From NCBI RefSeq assembly GCF_040049215.1, contig NZ_JBDZDN010000002.1:434001-498000 (forward strand): DNA of 64,000 nucleotides, given 5' to 3'. Both the position numbers and the translations under genes were made by a program. This document shows positions 25,911-38,207 of this stretch, piece after piece (position 1 is the first letter of the stretch; each line of letters opens with the position of its first letter). The notes under the pieces were generated by a model, which worked only from the letters and a program-made list of their open reading frames with translations, was not told the origin of the DNA and ran no database searches. Origin of the DNA: Mesorhizobium_K sp040049215. Lineage in GTDB: Bacteria > Pseudomonadota > Alphaproteobacteria > Rhizobiales > Rhizobiaceae.

Positions 25911-26246
25911 TTATTTCTTGGCGTTCTCGTTGGCGACCGGTTCGCCCTTGACCCGGACGTCCATGATCGTGGAGCGCAGCGCAGTCACCTTGGTGCCACC
26001 GCCAAGGTCGACCTCGAGTTCGGCATCCGATGCCTTGGTGACCTTGCCGACCAGCCCGCCACCGGTGACCACCGTGTCGCCGCGCCGGATCGCCGCCAAC
26101 ATCTCGCCACGCTTTTTGACCTGCGCGCGCTGCGGCCGGATGATCAGAAAATACATGATTACGAAAATCAGGACAAACGGCAAAATGCTGATCAGCATAT
26201 CCGGGCTAGCGCCGGTACCCTGCGCGTATGCGGGTGTTACAAACAT
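25911..26246 (-). CDS. yajC: Preprotein translocase subunit YajC
   Basis: 111 residues from ATG 26246, with CAGGAG upstream. One transmembrane helix (LISILPFVLIFVIMYFLIIR) followed by PQRAQVKKRGEM, GDTVVTGGGLVGKV and a beta-rich cytosolic domain, all family-typical. First gene of the Sec accessory operon, divergent from the DUF815 ATPase. Confidence 0.96.
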   Translation of the reverse strand: MFVTPAYAQGTGASPDMLISILPFVLIFVIMYFLIIRPQRAQVKKRGEMLAAIRRGDTVVTGGGLVGKVTKASDAELEVDLGGGTKVTALRSTIMDVRVKGEPVANENAKK

Positions 26247-26422
26247 CGAAAGCTCCTGATGATAAGGGGCCCAAGCCGGCCCGGAAAGTGGCCGGAATAT
26301 AGAGCCTAAAGCTATGTTTGCAACCGCATATCCCGCGTCGTGGCCCGCTTTGCGGACCGGGCCGCCTGTGTTACAGCGCCACGGGCCGAGCGCAGCCTGC
26401 ACACCCTGAAAGACAGTTGGCA

Positions 26423-27301
26423 ATGACCGACAAGACCTTGGAAACGCTCGCTGAAAAGCTTGATCTGCTGATCGAGGTGGTCGGCCGCCTGGCGCCGCCG
26501 AATCCGCCGGCCGCCGATCTCGCCGCGGCCGACTGCTTCGTCTGGTCGTCCGAGCAGGGCGTCCTCGAGCCGGTCCACCGCGTCAATCGCGTCGATATCG
26601 GCCTGATCCGCGGCGTCGATCGCGTCCGCGACATCCTGATCGACAATACAGAGCGTTTCGCCGCGGGACTGCCCGCCAACAACGTGCTGCTGTGGGGCGC
26701 CCGCGGCATGGGCAAGTCCTCGCTGGTCAAGGCGGTTCATGCCTCTGTCAACGCCGCCCTCAAGACTGGCGAGACCCCGCTGAAGCTCGTCGAAATCCAT
26801 CGCGAAGACATCGACACGCTGCCCAAGCTGATGGGATTGCTGAAATCCGCGCACTGGCGCTTCATCCTGTTTTGCGACGATCTCTCCTTCGATCACGACG
26901 ACACGTCCTACAAATCGCTGAAGGCGGCTCTCGAAGGCGGCGTCGAGGGCCGGCCGGCGAACGTCATCTTCTACGCAACGTCCAACCGACGGCACCTCCT
27001 GCCACGGGACATGATCGACAACGAGCGTTCGACCGCCATCAATCCCGGCGAGGCCGTGGAGGAGAAGGTGTCGCTGTCCGACCGTTTCGGACTGTGGCTC
27101 GGCTTCCACAAATGCTCGCAAGACGAATATCTCGACATGATCGAAGGCTACGCCAGCTACCACGGGCTGGAGGTAAACCCCGAACGGTTGCGCGCCGAGG
27201 CGTTGGAATGGGCGACCACCAGGGGCAGCCGCTCCGGCCGCGTCGCCTGGCAGTTCACGCAGGATCTGGCCGGGCGGTTGGGAAAGCCGCTGAGGGACTG
27301 A
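26423..27301 (+). CDS. DUF815 family ATP-binding protein
   Basis: 292 residues from ATG 26423. Walker A is LLWGARGMGKSSLVKA, Walker B is FILFCDDLSFD, and SNRRHLLPRDM is a sensor-like segment: an AAA+-type ATPase of family DUF815. Cellular role is unknown. Cytosolic. Conserved next to the yajC-secDF operon in related bacteria. Confidence 0.9.
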   Translation: MTDKTLETLAEKLDLLIEVVGRLAPPNPPAADLAAADCFVWSSEQGVLEPVHRVNRVDIGLIRGVDRVRDILIDNTERFAAGLPANNVLLWGARGMGKSSLVKAVHASVNAALKTGETPLKLVEIHREDIDTLPKLMGLLKSAHWRFILFCDDLSFDHDDTSYKSLKAALEGGVEGRPANVIFYATSNRRHLLPRDMIDNERSTAINPGEAVEEKVSLSDRFGLWLGFHKCSQDEYLDMIEGYASYHGLEVNPERLRAEALEWATTRGSRSGRVAWQFTQDLAGRLGKPLRD

Positions 27302-27794
27302 GCACCACCGGTGTCTTCTTCCGGCGACCCGCGGTCGCGGGCTCGGCCTTCGGCCGGAGGGCGTGCTTCACCGTTGCCACGCCCGCCGAAGCGTCTGGCC
27401 TCTGTCAAAGAACGCTCCCTTCCACGGAGGGAGAAGTCGGGAAGCGGGGCACGGGGCCGAGCCTCTCAATAATTTGTACGTGGCCGGTTTCCCGCGCCCC
27501 GCCGGCTTTCTTGCCCTACCTGGAGGGGACGCAGCGAATTGTTTCACCGCGCGACCTCGGTCAGGGCCCGGACCTCAGGGCTCATCACCCAGCCGCGCCA
27601 CCTCCGCGCGGCCGATCCGGCGCCGCCGCCCTCCCCTGATCCCCGGTCCGGACCAGGGTTCCCGCGAGAGCGATGGCGCAAGTATCGCTCAAGCGGAATC
27701 GGCGTGAATGAGCAGGCCCGGTTATTTTTCGAGATATAGGGAAATCACAGGGTTGGCGGAGATGTATATCCACGCGTTTTGGCCAGGCGTCGCG
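27302..27794. other. Intergenic stretch without recognised gene
   Basis: About 490 bp between convergent DUF815 and HAD genes. Short open frames exist on both strands but have no ribosome sites, no codon bias and no recognisable product. No clear terminator or repeat seen. Confidence 0.5.
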
Positions 27795-28477
27795 CTAGAC
27801 CTGGCCAGCGGACCGCGTCAGCCCGATCATAGCGCAGACCATTTCCGGCAATTCGGCCGGGCTGGCCGCGATCCGCGCAGCACCCGCCCCTTCGAGTTCG
27901 GCCCGGTCGCCAAAGCCCCACAGCACGCCAATGGCCCGGACATCGTTCCTGGCGGCGCCGTGCGCGTCGTGCAGCCGGTCGCCGATCATTACCGTCTTTT
28001 GGGGATCGAGGCCTTCGGCGCGCAGGATGTGGCGGATCAGTTCGCCCTTATCGGCCCGCGAGCCATCCAGGGCAGAGCCATGCACCCGGCGAAAGTACCC
28101 GGCAAGGCCGAAATGGTCGATGATGTCGAGCGAGTAGGATTCCAGCTTCGATGTCGCGACAAACAGTGCATATCCGGTATCGGTCATTGTCCGGAGCACG
28201 TCAATTATGCCGGGGATGAGTTCGTTCTCGAACTTTCCGAATTCGCCATAGCGCTGTCTGTAGAAACCCAGCGCCTTTGCCGCCAAGGCCTCGTCACCGA
28301 ATATCTCCATGAAGGTCGCCTGCAATGGGGGACCGATATAGCGGCGCAGTTCTTCGGCGGGCGGCGGGTCCATCCCCATCTGGCGCAGCGCATGCTGCAT
28401 CGATCTGGTGATGCCGATGAAGGGATCGGTCAACGTCCCGTCGAGATCGAAAAGGACCGAACCGGGCACCTCCGTCA

Positions 28478-28478
<1 letters not shown>
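27795..28478 (-). CDS. HAD-superfamily phosphatase, phosphoglycolate-phosphatase type
   Basis: 227 residues. HAD motif I is VLFDLDGTLTDP with the nucleophile Asp, motif II is ATSKLESYS, and motif III/IV is VMIGDRLHDAHGAARND. The helical cap between I and II fits subclass I (Gph/PhnX-like). Substrate unknown. Its ATG shares one base with the stop of the carboxylase gene (TGATG), so the two are translationally coupled. Confidence 0.85.
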
Positions 28479-30481
<2,003 letters not shown>

Positions 30482-30563
30482 GCGTCCCTCGCCTTTTCGC
30501 CCCCACGCTTATGCGCTTACGGGTCGGCGCTCAAGCACGCCGAAAGTTCTGGGATCACCGGCC

Positions 30564-31001
30564 CTAGAAATGCTCGCCGGCGCGGAACGGACCGACCCGG
30601 ATGCCTGCCGCGACGAGATAGGCCGTCGACCAGCCGATGAGCAGGAACCCGCTTAGCCCCTCGAGCGCCGTGAGCAGCCGCCATTCGCCGCTCGCCACGA
30701 TGTCGCCATAGCCGACGGTGGCGAAGGTGGCGGTGGAGAAATAGAGCGTCGTCTCGAAGTCCCCGACGACGACGCCGCCCATCGCGTAGTAACAAGAGGC
30801 CCAGAGCCACACCTCGATTGTCAGCACGGCGAAGACGCCGATCACGGCCGCAAGCATCGCCACGATGTGGCTGCGGCGGCCCTGCAAGCGCAGCCTGTCG
30901 GTGAGCAAACCCATGCCGCGCGTCACCGCCATCAGTCCGAACGTATGGATGACGACGGTTATTGCGATGATGATCGTGCCGACGACAAGGTTTGCTATCA
31001 T
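30564..31001 (-). CDS. Small potassium-channel protein (two-TM pore type)
   Basis: 145 residues with hydrophobic helices at about 1-27, 45-75 and 112-135, and a pore loop with the selectivity filter ATVGYGDI (K+ signature TVGYGD). No RCK or cyclic-nucleotide domain follows, so any gating must be intrinsic or by partners. Ion selectivity for K+ is well supported by the filter; physiological role is unknown. Divergent from adhC. Confidence 0.88.
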   Translation of the reverse strand: MIANLVVGTIIIAITVVIHTFGLMAVTRGMGLLTDRLRLQGRRSHIVAMLAAVIGVFAVLTIEVWLWASCYYAMGGVVVGDFETTLYFSTATFATVGYGDIVASGEWRLLTALEGLSGFLLIGWSTAYLVAAGIRVGPFRAGEHF

Positions 31002-31114
31002 GGCCGCTATGCATGGCGCGCCGCCGCGCCAAGATCAAGCGGGCGCATTGCCGCCACTTGATCCGGCTGGCGATTCCTGAAACCCTCGCCGCCCATCGTG
31101 CAGGAGACCCGTTC

Positions 31115-32242
<1,128 letters not shown>

Positions 32243-32312
32243 GCCTGGCACCCGGCGTCGGCCATTCGGCCCGCGCCTGGCGTTGCACGGGTCAACCGAG
32301 GGAGGACTGCAT

Positions 32313-32882
32313 ATGGCTGAAAAACTGCACCCGAAAATCGACCACGGCCTGCCAAAGGAAAGCGCGAGCTTTTCCGGCGGCACATTGGTCTGCTTGTGCA
32401 CCAGCAAGCCGGTGAAGGTGAAGATCAAGGGACAGATCGCGCATAACCATGCCTGCGGCTGCACCAAGTGCTGGAAGCCGGACGGCGCGATCTTCTCGGT
32501 CGTTGCGGTTACCCCGCACGAGAACGTCACCGTGACGGAGAATGGCGACAAGCTGAAAGTGGTCGATCCCTCTGCGCTCATCCTGCGCCACGCCTGCACC
32601 CAATGCGGCGTGCACATGTATGGACCGGTCGAGCGCGACCACGCGTTCAAGGGCCTCGACTTCATCCATCCCGAGCGCTTCGAGGAGGATGGCTGGTCGC
32701 CGCCGGGCTTCGCGGCCTTCGTCTCGTCGGTGATCGAGTCCGGCGTCGATCCCGGCCGCATGGCGGGCATCCGCGCCCAGTTGAAGGCGGCCGGGCTGGA
32801 ACCCTATGATTGCCTGAACCCGGTCCTGATGGATGTGCTCGCAACCTTCGCGGCCAAGAAGTCCGGAGCGTTGCCCGCCTGA
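32313..32882 (+). CDS. gfa: S-(hydroxymethyl)glutathione synthase
   Basis: 189 residues from ATG 32313 with GGGAGGA upstream. GFA-type zinc protein: Cys clusters in LVCLCTSKPVK, HACGCTKCWKP and LRHACTQCGVHMYG. Family enzyme from Paracoccus was described as speeding glutathione-formaldehyde adduct formation, supplying the substrate of the adjacent adhC product; that catalytic role has been questioned in later work. Confidence 0.93.
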   Translation: MAEKLHPKIDHGLPKESASFSGGTLVCLCTSKPVKVKIKGQIAHNHACGCTKCWKPDGAIFSVVAVTPHENVTVTENGDKLKVVDPSALILRHACTQCGVHMYGPVERDHAFKGLDFIHPERFEEDGWSPPGFAAFVSSVIESGVDPGRMAGIRAQLKAAGLEPYDCLNPVLMDVLATFAAKKSGALPA

Positions 32883-32953
32883 CGAGCGTTATGCCAACCG
32901 CATCCCTCGGCAACGGGGGATGCGGCCCATCGGAGCCTAGCGGAGGTCTCGCC

Positions 32954-34000
32954 ATGCTTTTTCCAGCCACCGTCGCCGGCAGCCTGCCGAAGCCGGCATG
33001 GCTTGCCGAGACCGAAAAGCTCTGGCCGAAATGGATACCGTCTGGCGCAGCGCTCGACCAGGCCAAGCGCGACGCCGCGCTCATCTGGATCAAGGAGCAG
33101 GAGGACGCCGGCATCGCCACCGTGTCCGACGGCGAGCAGTTCCGCACCCATTTCGTGCACGGCTTCCTTGAGACCGTCGAGGGCATCGACTGGAACCTCA
33201 AGACGAAGATGGGCATCCGCAACAACCGCTACGTCGTGGATGTGCCGACCGTGACGGGCCGGCCGAAGCGCAGCCGCCCCGTCCACCGCGACGAGGCGGC
33301 CTTCTGCCGGTCGCATGTCAGGGGCCGGCTCAAATGGACGCTGCCCGGCCCGATGACCATATGCGATACGCTGGCCGACGGGCATTTCGGCCGGCGTGCC
33401 GACATGGCGATGGCTTTCGCCGAGATTCTCAACGAGGAAGCGCTGGAACTGGAGGCGGTCGGCGTCGACGTGATCCAGTTCGACGAGCCCGCCTTCAACG
33501 TGTTCATGGACGACGTCAAGGAATGGGGCATCGCCACGCTGGAGCGGGCCGCGCGCGGGCTGAAATGCGCCACCGCCGTCCACATCTGCTACGGCTACGG
33601 CATCGAGGCGAACCTGAAGTGGAAGGAAACGCTCGGCGCCGAATGGCGGCAGTACGAGGAGATCTTCCCGGCCATCAACGCCTCGTCGATCAGCCAGGTC
33701 TCGCTGGAGTGCGCCAATTCGCGCGTGCCGATCTCGCTGATCTCCCTTCTGCCCGACAAGGTGCTGCTGGTCGGTGCGATCGATGTCGCGTCGAACACAG
33801 TCGAGACGCCGGAACAGGTCGCGGCAACCATCGAGGCGGCGCTGCAACATGCCGACGCCGAGCGCATCCAGCCTTGCACCAATTGCGGCATGGCGCCACT
33901 GTCGCGCGCGGTCGCAGTGGGAAAACTCGGCGCGCTCGGTAAGGGCGCGGAACTGGCAAGGGCGCGCCACGCCGCTCCCCATGTCGCCGAAAGCGGATGA
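32954..34000 (+). CDS. MetE C-terminal-domain protein (short methionine synthase-like)
   Basis: 348 residues from ATG 32954 with GGAGG 7 bp upstream. Only the C-terminal catalytic half of cobalamin-independent methionine synthase is present: FPATVAGSLPKPAW, SDGEQFRTHFVHG, WTLPGPMTI, DVIQFDEPAFN, AVHICYGYG (zinc His and Cys) and PCTNCGMAPLS (last zinc Cys). Such core proteins can methylate homocysteine from methylcobalamin or act on other small thiols. True substrate is open. Confidence 0.8.
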   Translation: MLFPATVAGSLPKPAWLAETEKLWPKWIPSGAALDQAKRDAALIWIKEQEDAGIATVSDGEQFRTHFVHGFLETVEGIDWNLKTKMGIRNNRYVVDVPTVTGRPKRSRPVHRDEAAFCRSHVRGRLKWTLPGPMTICDTLADGHFGRRADMAMAFAEILNEEALELEAVGVDVIQFDEPAFNVFMDDVKEWGIATLERAARGLKCATAVHICYGYGIEANLKWKETLGAEWRQYEEIFPAINASSISQVSLECANSRVPISLISLLPDKVLLVGAIDVASNTVETPEQVAATIEAALQHADAERIQPCTNCGMAPLSRAVAVGKLGALGKGAELARARHAAPHVAESG

Positions 34001-34458
34001 CCGGACCCGCCATCTACGTCGATGCCGACGCCTGCCCGGTCAAGGATGAGGTGATCCGCGTGGCCGAGCGGCACGGCTTGATCGTCACCTTCGTCTCCAA
34101 CGGCGGTTTGCGGCCGTCGCGAGATCCGATGATCCGCAACGTCGTCGTCGCCAAAGGCGCCGACGCCGCCGACGACTGGATCGTCGAGCACGCGGCGGCC
34201 AACGACATCGTCGTCACCGCCGACATTCCGCTCGCCGCGCGCACGGTGGCGCTCGGCGCCCACGTCATCGGCATGACCGGCAGGCCGTTCACATCCGAAA
34301 CGATCGGCATGGCGGTGGCGATGCGCGACCTGAAGCAGCATTTGCGCGAGACCGGCGAAAGCAAGGGCTATAACTCAAGCTTCTCGCCGCGCGACCGCTC
34401 GGCCTTCCTCTCAGCGCTCGACCAGGCGGTCAGACGCGCGCTGCGGAGCCGCCAATGA
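33997..34458 (+). CDS. YaiI/YqxD family protein (DUF188)
   Basis: 153 residues. Starts IYVDADACPVKDEVIRVAERH, the PIN-like motif of this family, with DWIVEHAAANDIVVTADIPLA and HVIGMTGRPFT. The fold resembles PIN nucleases but activity is not established. Overlaps the previous gene by 4 bp and the next by 4 bp, so the three are coupled. Confidence 0.9.
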   Translation: MTGPAIYVDADACPVKDEVIRVAERHGLIVTFVSNGGLRPSRDPMIRNVVVAKGADAADDWIVEHAAANDIVVTADIPLAARTVALGAHVIGMTGRPFTSETIGMAVAMRDLKQHLRETGESKGYNSSFSPRDRSAFLSALDQAVRRALRSRQ

Positions 34459-35111
34459 TCTCGCTCCGCCGCTACGCAGCCTTCTACACGGCGCTTGCCG
34501 GTGGCCTGCTCGCCCTGGCGCTCACCTTGTGGCTTCGGCCGCATATCGCCGTCCAGGCTTCGGCAAACACGTTCTTCATTGTCTATATCGTTCTGGAACT
34601 TGCCAAAATCCGACGCATGACGCCCGATTTCCTGAAAAAGCACGCGGCAAGCACCGACGCACCCGCCTGGGTGATCGTCGCCATCACCTTCGTGGCGGGG
34701 TTGGTGGCGGTCGGATCTCTTTTCGTCCTGATCAACGAGGGCAACAAGCCAAATCCGTTCCAGCTGACGCTCGCCCTCACCTCCGTGGCGCTCGGATGGA
34801 TGAGTATCCACACCATGACCGCTATCCACTATGCCCATATGTACTGGCGGCCCGAGGACCAGGACGGCGGGAAAACGGGCGTCGCGTCCCTGAGCGGCGG
34901 CCTCCAATTCCCCGGCGGCGACGAACCGGGCGGCTACGATTTCCTCTACTACGCCCTTGTGATCGGCATGACCGCGCAGACGGCCGACGTCGACATCACC
35001 AGAACCGCCATGCGCAAGTTGACGCTCGTCCATGCCGTCGTATCGTTCTTCTTCAACACGGTGCTGGTCGCCGCGGCGGTCAACGTCGCGGTTTCGCTTG
35101 CGTCAGGCTGA
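34455..35111 (+). CDS. DUF1345 membrane protein
   Basis: 218 residues with about five hydrophobic segments. The central block ALGWMSIHTMTAIHYAHMYW with its His residues and the final helix (VVSFFFNTVLVAAAVNVAV) are family-typical. Inner membrane, function unknown. Coupled by 4-bp overlap to the YaiI gene. Confidence 0.88.
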   Translation: MISLRRYAAFYTALAGGLLALALTLWLRPHIAVQASANTFFIVYIVLELAKIRRMTPDFLKKHAASTDAPAWVIVAITFVAGLVAVGSLFVLINEGNKPNPFQLTLALTSVALGWMSIHTMTAIHYAHMYWRPEDQDGGKTGVASLSGGLQFPGGDEPGGYDFLYYALVIGMTAQTADVDITRTAMRKLTLVHAVVSFFFNTVLVAAAVNVAVSLASG

Positions 35112-35164
35112 TCTTGCGCCTTATTCATCAAGGCTCGACGCGCGACGACAGCGGACGTCCGGCA

Positions 35165-36013
35165 ATGCCGAAAACCATCCTCATCACAGGCGCCGCCGGC
35201 AGCGTTGGCCGCAAGCTGACGGCACATTTTCGATCGAAGCGCCACACGCTGTTGCTGGTCGACGTGGCTGCCCCGCCCCAGGATGATCTCATTGAACAGG
35301 TCGACCTCGCCGAATGGGGAGCGTGGGCGGACCGCTTCAGGGGTGTCGATTGCATCATCCACCTCGCCGCCCACGCCGACATCGACGCGGACTGGCGCTC
35401 GCTCGCGCGCAACAACATAGATGCGACGCTGAACGTCTTCGAGGCCGCGGCACGCGGCGGTGCGAAGCGCGTCATCTATGCAAGCAGCGGCTTCGTCGTG
35501 GAGGGTCACCGGGACTCCGACCTGCCTATCGACGAAGACGTCGCGCCGGCTCCCATCAATCCCTATGGCGCCAGCAAGCTTGCCGGCGAATGGATAGCGC
35601 GATCCTTCAGCGCGTCCCGCGACCTGTCGGTGATTTGCTTTCGCATCGGCGCCTGCGGGGGGGATGGGGAGAACCGTTCCTGCCTGCAGTTGGGCGACAC
35701 CCTTTGGCAGCAGCGGAAATGGCTGTCGGATCGAGACCTCCGCGACGCCTTCGACCGCGGCGTCCATGCTCCGGACAGCATCCGGTTCGAGATCTTCAAC
35801 CTCGTCTCGAGCAACCGGGGGATGCGCTGGGACATGAGTAAGGCCGAGCGCCTGCTCGGTTTCCGCGCCGCCGACGGGGGCGTTCCGCGCGTGCCGTCGC
35901 CTCGCGAGCGCATGAAACGCCGGCTAAAAGCGTGGCTGGCTTCCGTGCTGTCGCGATTCAGCCCGCGCCCGCCCAAAGCCGGCGCGATGGTCGACGCGCC
36001 TCGAAAGGGATGA
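35165..36013 (+). CDS. NAD(P)-dependent epimerase/dehydratase (extended SDR)
   Basis: 282 residues from ATG 35165. Rossmann motif ILITGAAGSVGRKL, then CIIHLAAHAD, SSGFVVEG and the catalytic Tyr-x3-Lys in NPYGASKLAGEW. Resembles uronate dehydrogenase-like or GalE-like SDRs acting on sugars; the substrate is not predictable. A basic, Pro-rich C-terminal tail (RRLKAWLASVLSRFSPRPPK) goes beyond the usual end. Confidence 0.85.
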   Translation: MPKTILITGAAGSVGRKLTAHFRSKRHTLLLVDVAAPPQDDLIEQVDLAEWGAWADRFRGVDCIIHLAAHADIDADWRSLARNNIDATLNVFEAAARGGAKRVIYASSGFVVEGHRDSDLPIDEDVAPAPINPYGASKLAGEWIARSFSASRDLSVICFRIGACGGDGENRSCLQLGDTLWQQRKWLSDRDLRDAFDRGVHAPDSIRFEIFNLVSSNRGMRWDMSKAERLLGFRAADGGVPRVPSPRERMKRRLKAWLASVLSRFSPRPPKAGAMVDAPRKG

Positions 36014-36069
36014 CAAGGGCGAGCTCGATCGCATGTCCATCGCCCGCTGTGGGGGCGGCGCAACGCGCT

Positions 36070-37071
36070 CTATGCCACCTTTTCAAGCAGCAACGCGAGT
36101 TCCGGATGGATGGACGGCGAGGTCTGCTTGATGAAGCGGACCAGCGCCAGCTCGTTCTGCTGTAGGCGGCCGTCCTTGCCGATCCGCTCGGCCAGCCAGC
36201 GCGCCTCGACATTGTCGATGCGCTCGGCGCGCCGCTGGCAGGCGTCGCTCCACTGGTTGCGGGCCTCCCAGTCGGTGTCGATGTCGATCGACTGCCGATA
36301 GGCCGCCAGCATCTCGCGGCCGCCCGTGGAGGCCATTCGCGACAGGAAGCCGCCGATGTCCGCGTCGGCCCGGTCGAGGAAATTCTCCTGCCTGAGCGCC
36401 TCCTCCCGTGTCGGCGCCTGGTAGCCGGAGGCGCACATGACGAAATTGGCGACCGCCTTGACGAAGAGGTCGTTCCACGAGGCGTCATTGCGCGCGTCGG
36501 CGACCGCGTCATTGATCTCGAAGAGAACCTCGGCCTCGGCGCGGGTGATGGCGATGTTGCCGTCGCCGCCGAAGGCATGGAGCATGCGCCGCAGGAGATC
36601 GACCTCGGCCTTCTCGATGACGCCGGGAACGAGTTCGCCGCCGTGCATCAGCGGCCCCTGCCCGTCCACCACCGCAAGCTTGACCTGCTTCAGCGCAAAA
36701 GCGACCAGCTTCTCGGTCGAGAACTTCGCCTTCTCCAGCACCCTGACCAGAAGCTCGAGTTCGGTTACTGTGTCGACCTTGCCGTCATGCGAAATTGCGG
36801 CGATCAGCCATTCCGCGTTCTTGGCCGAGACGTAGCCCGCCGGCTTCTCCTGGTGCACGATGTAATCGGTGATTGCCTCTACGAGGAACTCCGGCCATTC
36901 GGCGCATCGCTCAGTACAGGCCCGGTCCAGGCCAAACAGTGCCTCCGCCTCCGCCGCCGCGACCACACCGTCACGGAAAATCAGCCTTCGAAGCTCCAGA
37001 ACGTCCAGCGGCGTTATGCTTTTTCTCGATGCGATGTCCGCGACCCGCGCGGACGCATTTTTCACGTCCAT
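36070..37071 (-). CDS. Hypothetical protein with internally duplicated acidic helical module
   Basis: 333 residues from ATG 37071 (an ATG at 37152 is in frame). Two parts look alike: AEAEALFGLDRAC..EWPEFLVEAITDYIV (about 40-75) and AEAEVLFEINDAV..SWNDLFVKAVANFVM (about 180-220), each followed by a short extended segment and an acidic helix. This suggests duplication of an EF-hand- or TerB-like helical unit. No catalytic motif and no signal peptide. Function unknown. Confidence 0.75.
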   Translation of the reverse strand: MDVKNASARVADIASRKSITPLDVLELRRLIFRDGVVAAAEAEALFGLDRACTERCAEWPEFLVEAITDYIVHQEKPAGYVSAKNAEWLIAAISHDGKVDTVTELELLVRVLEKAKFSTEKLVAFALKQVKLAVVDGQGPLMHGGELVPGVIEKAEVDLLRRMLHAFGGDGNIAITRAEAEVLFEINDAVADARNDASWNDLFVKAVANFVMCASGYQAPTREEALRQENFLDRADADIGGFLSRMASTGGREMLAAYRQSIDIDTDWEARNQWSDACQRRAERIDNVEARWLAERIGKDGRLQQNELALVRFIKQTSPSIHPELALLLEKVA

Positions 37072-37357
37072 GTCCAAAGCCCCCTCTGGCTTCACCGATG
37101 TCCCCTCGGCGATTGGCGGGAACCCTAGCACGACAGTTTTGATGAACCGCAAAGGGGCGTGGTTACCGAAGCCCTTCCGGCGCAGCGGGCAATTTCAGTT
37201 TGAAACTCCGCTTCTGGATGGATTCCGGTCCATGAAACCGTGGTCCACAACGACCGATTTGCGCTCTTTCCCGACATTCGTCCAAGAGTAGGCGTGCAGC
37301 CGGGCGTCGTGCATCTGCCGGCCACATGCGAGCCGGCAGATAGAGCTTGCAACGCCG

Positions 37358-38188
37358 CTATTTCTGCTGCGACTTCACATAGCCGATATAGCCGCGCACA
37401 TCGGCGGCTGGCTCCGAATAGGCCTTGCCGAGCTTCGTCTCCATCGCCGCCATGTAGGTCTTGCCCCAAGCCGGCAGCGCATAGTCGATGGCATCAAGGA
37501 ATTCGAGCGTCGCCGCCAGCCGGATATCGGCGATCGAGGGGTTTTTTCCGCCGATGAAGGGCGACCCACTCATGAAGAATGTGTGGAAGACCTCAAGCGG
37601 CTCGGCGATCGCCGCCATGGCCGCCTTCTGCGCTGTCGTCTTGTGACCCGGCTCAAGGTCACTGGCCCCGACCTCGCCGGCATATTGCGGAAAGCCGAGC
37701 GCCGGATAGGTGGCGCGCGCCAGATATGGATAGAGCGTGCCGATCAGGTAGAACATGGCGCTGTCGATCATCGCCCGTTTGGCCGGCGCCTTGGGATAGA
37801 ATTTCTCCAGCCCGTGCTTGTTGGAGAGGTACTGCATGATCGCGCAGCTCTCCCACAACGCCCCGTTGGGCAGACCCTTTTCCTCAAGCATCGGTGTCAG
37901 GTGCGCCGGGTTCTTGGCCAGGAATTCGGGCGAGCGGGTGGAGCCCCAGACATCGCTTTCCGCGAAATCAAGCCCGGCGGCGCGCACGAACACGCGCACC
38001 GACATGTTGTTCACGCTCGGCTTCAGCACGTTGAGGTGCAAGGCCGGCTTCTTTGCCGGCTTCTTTGCTGCCGCCTTGCCGGTCTTGGCGGTCTTCGCAG
38101 ACTTTGCCGGCTTGCTCGCCTTTGCGGACTTCGCCGGCGCCTTCTTTGCGGTGGTTTTCCGTGCAGCCTTGGTTGCGATCTTGGCCAT
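37358..38188 (-). CDS. Glutathione S-transferase-like protein with histone-H1-like basic tail
   Basis: 276 residues. Residues 1-50 are almost only Lys, Ala, Pro, Ser and Thr (KKAPAKSAKASKPAKSAK), like the C-tails of histone H1. The rest has a thioredoxin-like N-domain (LNVLKPSVNNMSVRVFV, HLTPMLEEKG, ALWESCAIMQYLSNKHG) and an all-helical GST C-domain with GKNPSIADIRLAATLEF. The active-site residue is probably Ser or Asn in SVNNMS. It ends a run of four same-strand genes with the VOC, ligase and citryl-CoA lyase-like genes. Confidence 0.85.
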   Translation of the reverse strand: MAKIATKAARKTTAKKAPAKSAKASKPAKSAKTAKTGKAAAKKPAKKPALHLNVLKPSVNNMSVRVFVRAAGLDFAESDVWGSTRSPEFLAKNPAHLTPMLEEKGLPNGALWESCAIMQYLSNKHGLEKFYPKAPAKRAMIDSAMFYLIGTLYPYLARATYPALGFPQYAGEVGASDLEPGHKTTAQKAAMAAIAEPLEVFHTFFMSGSPFIGGKNPSIADIRLAATLEFLDAIDYALPAWGKTYMAAMETKLGKAYSEPAADVRGYIGYVKSQQK

Positions 38189-38207
38189 GTAGTTCCTCCC
38201 TCGGGTT

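Noticed and set aside
27363..27773. Short frames on both strands in the 27.3-27.8 kb gap
   Set aside because: No ribosome sites, no domain, Arg/Pro-rich composition typical of chance frames.
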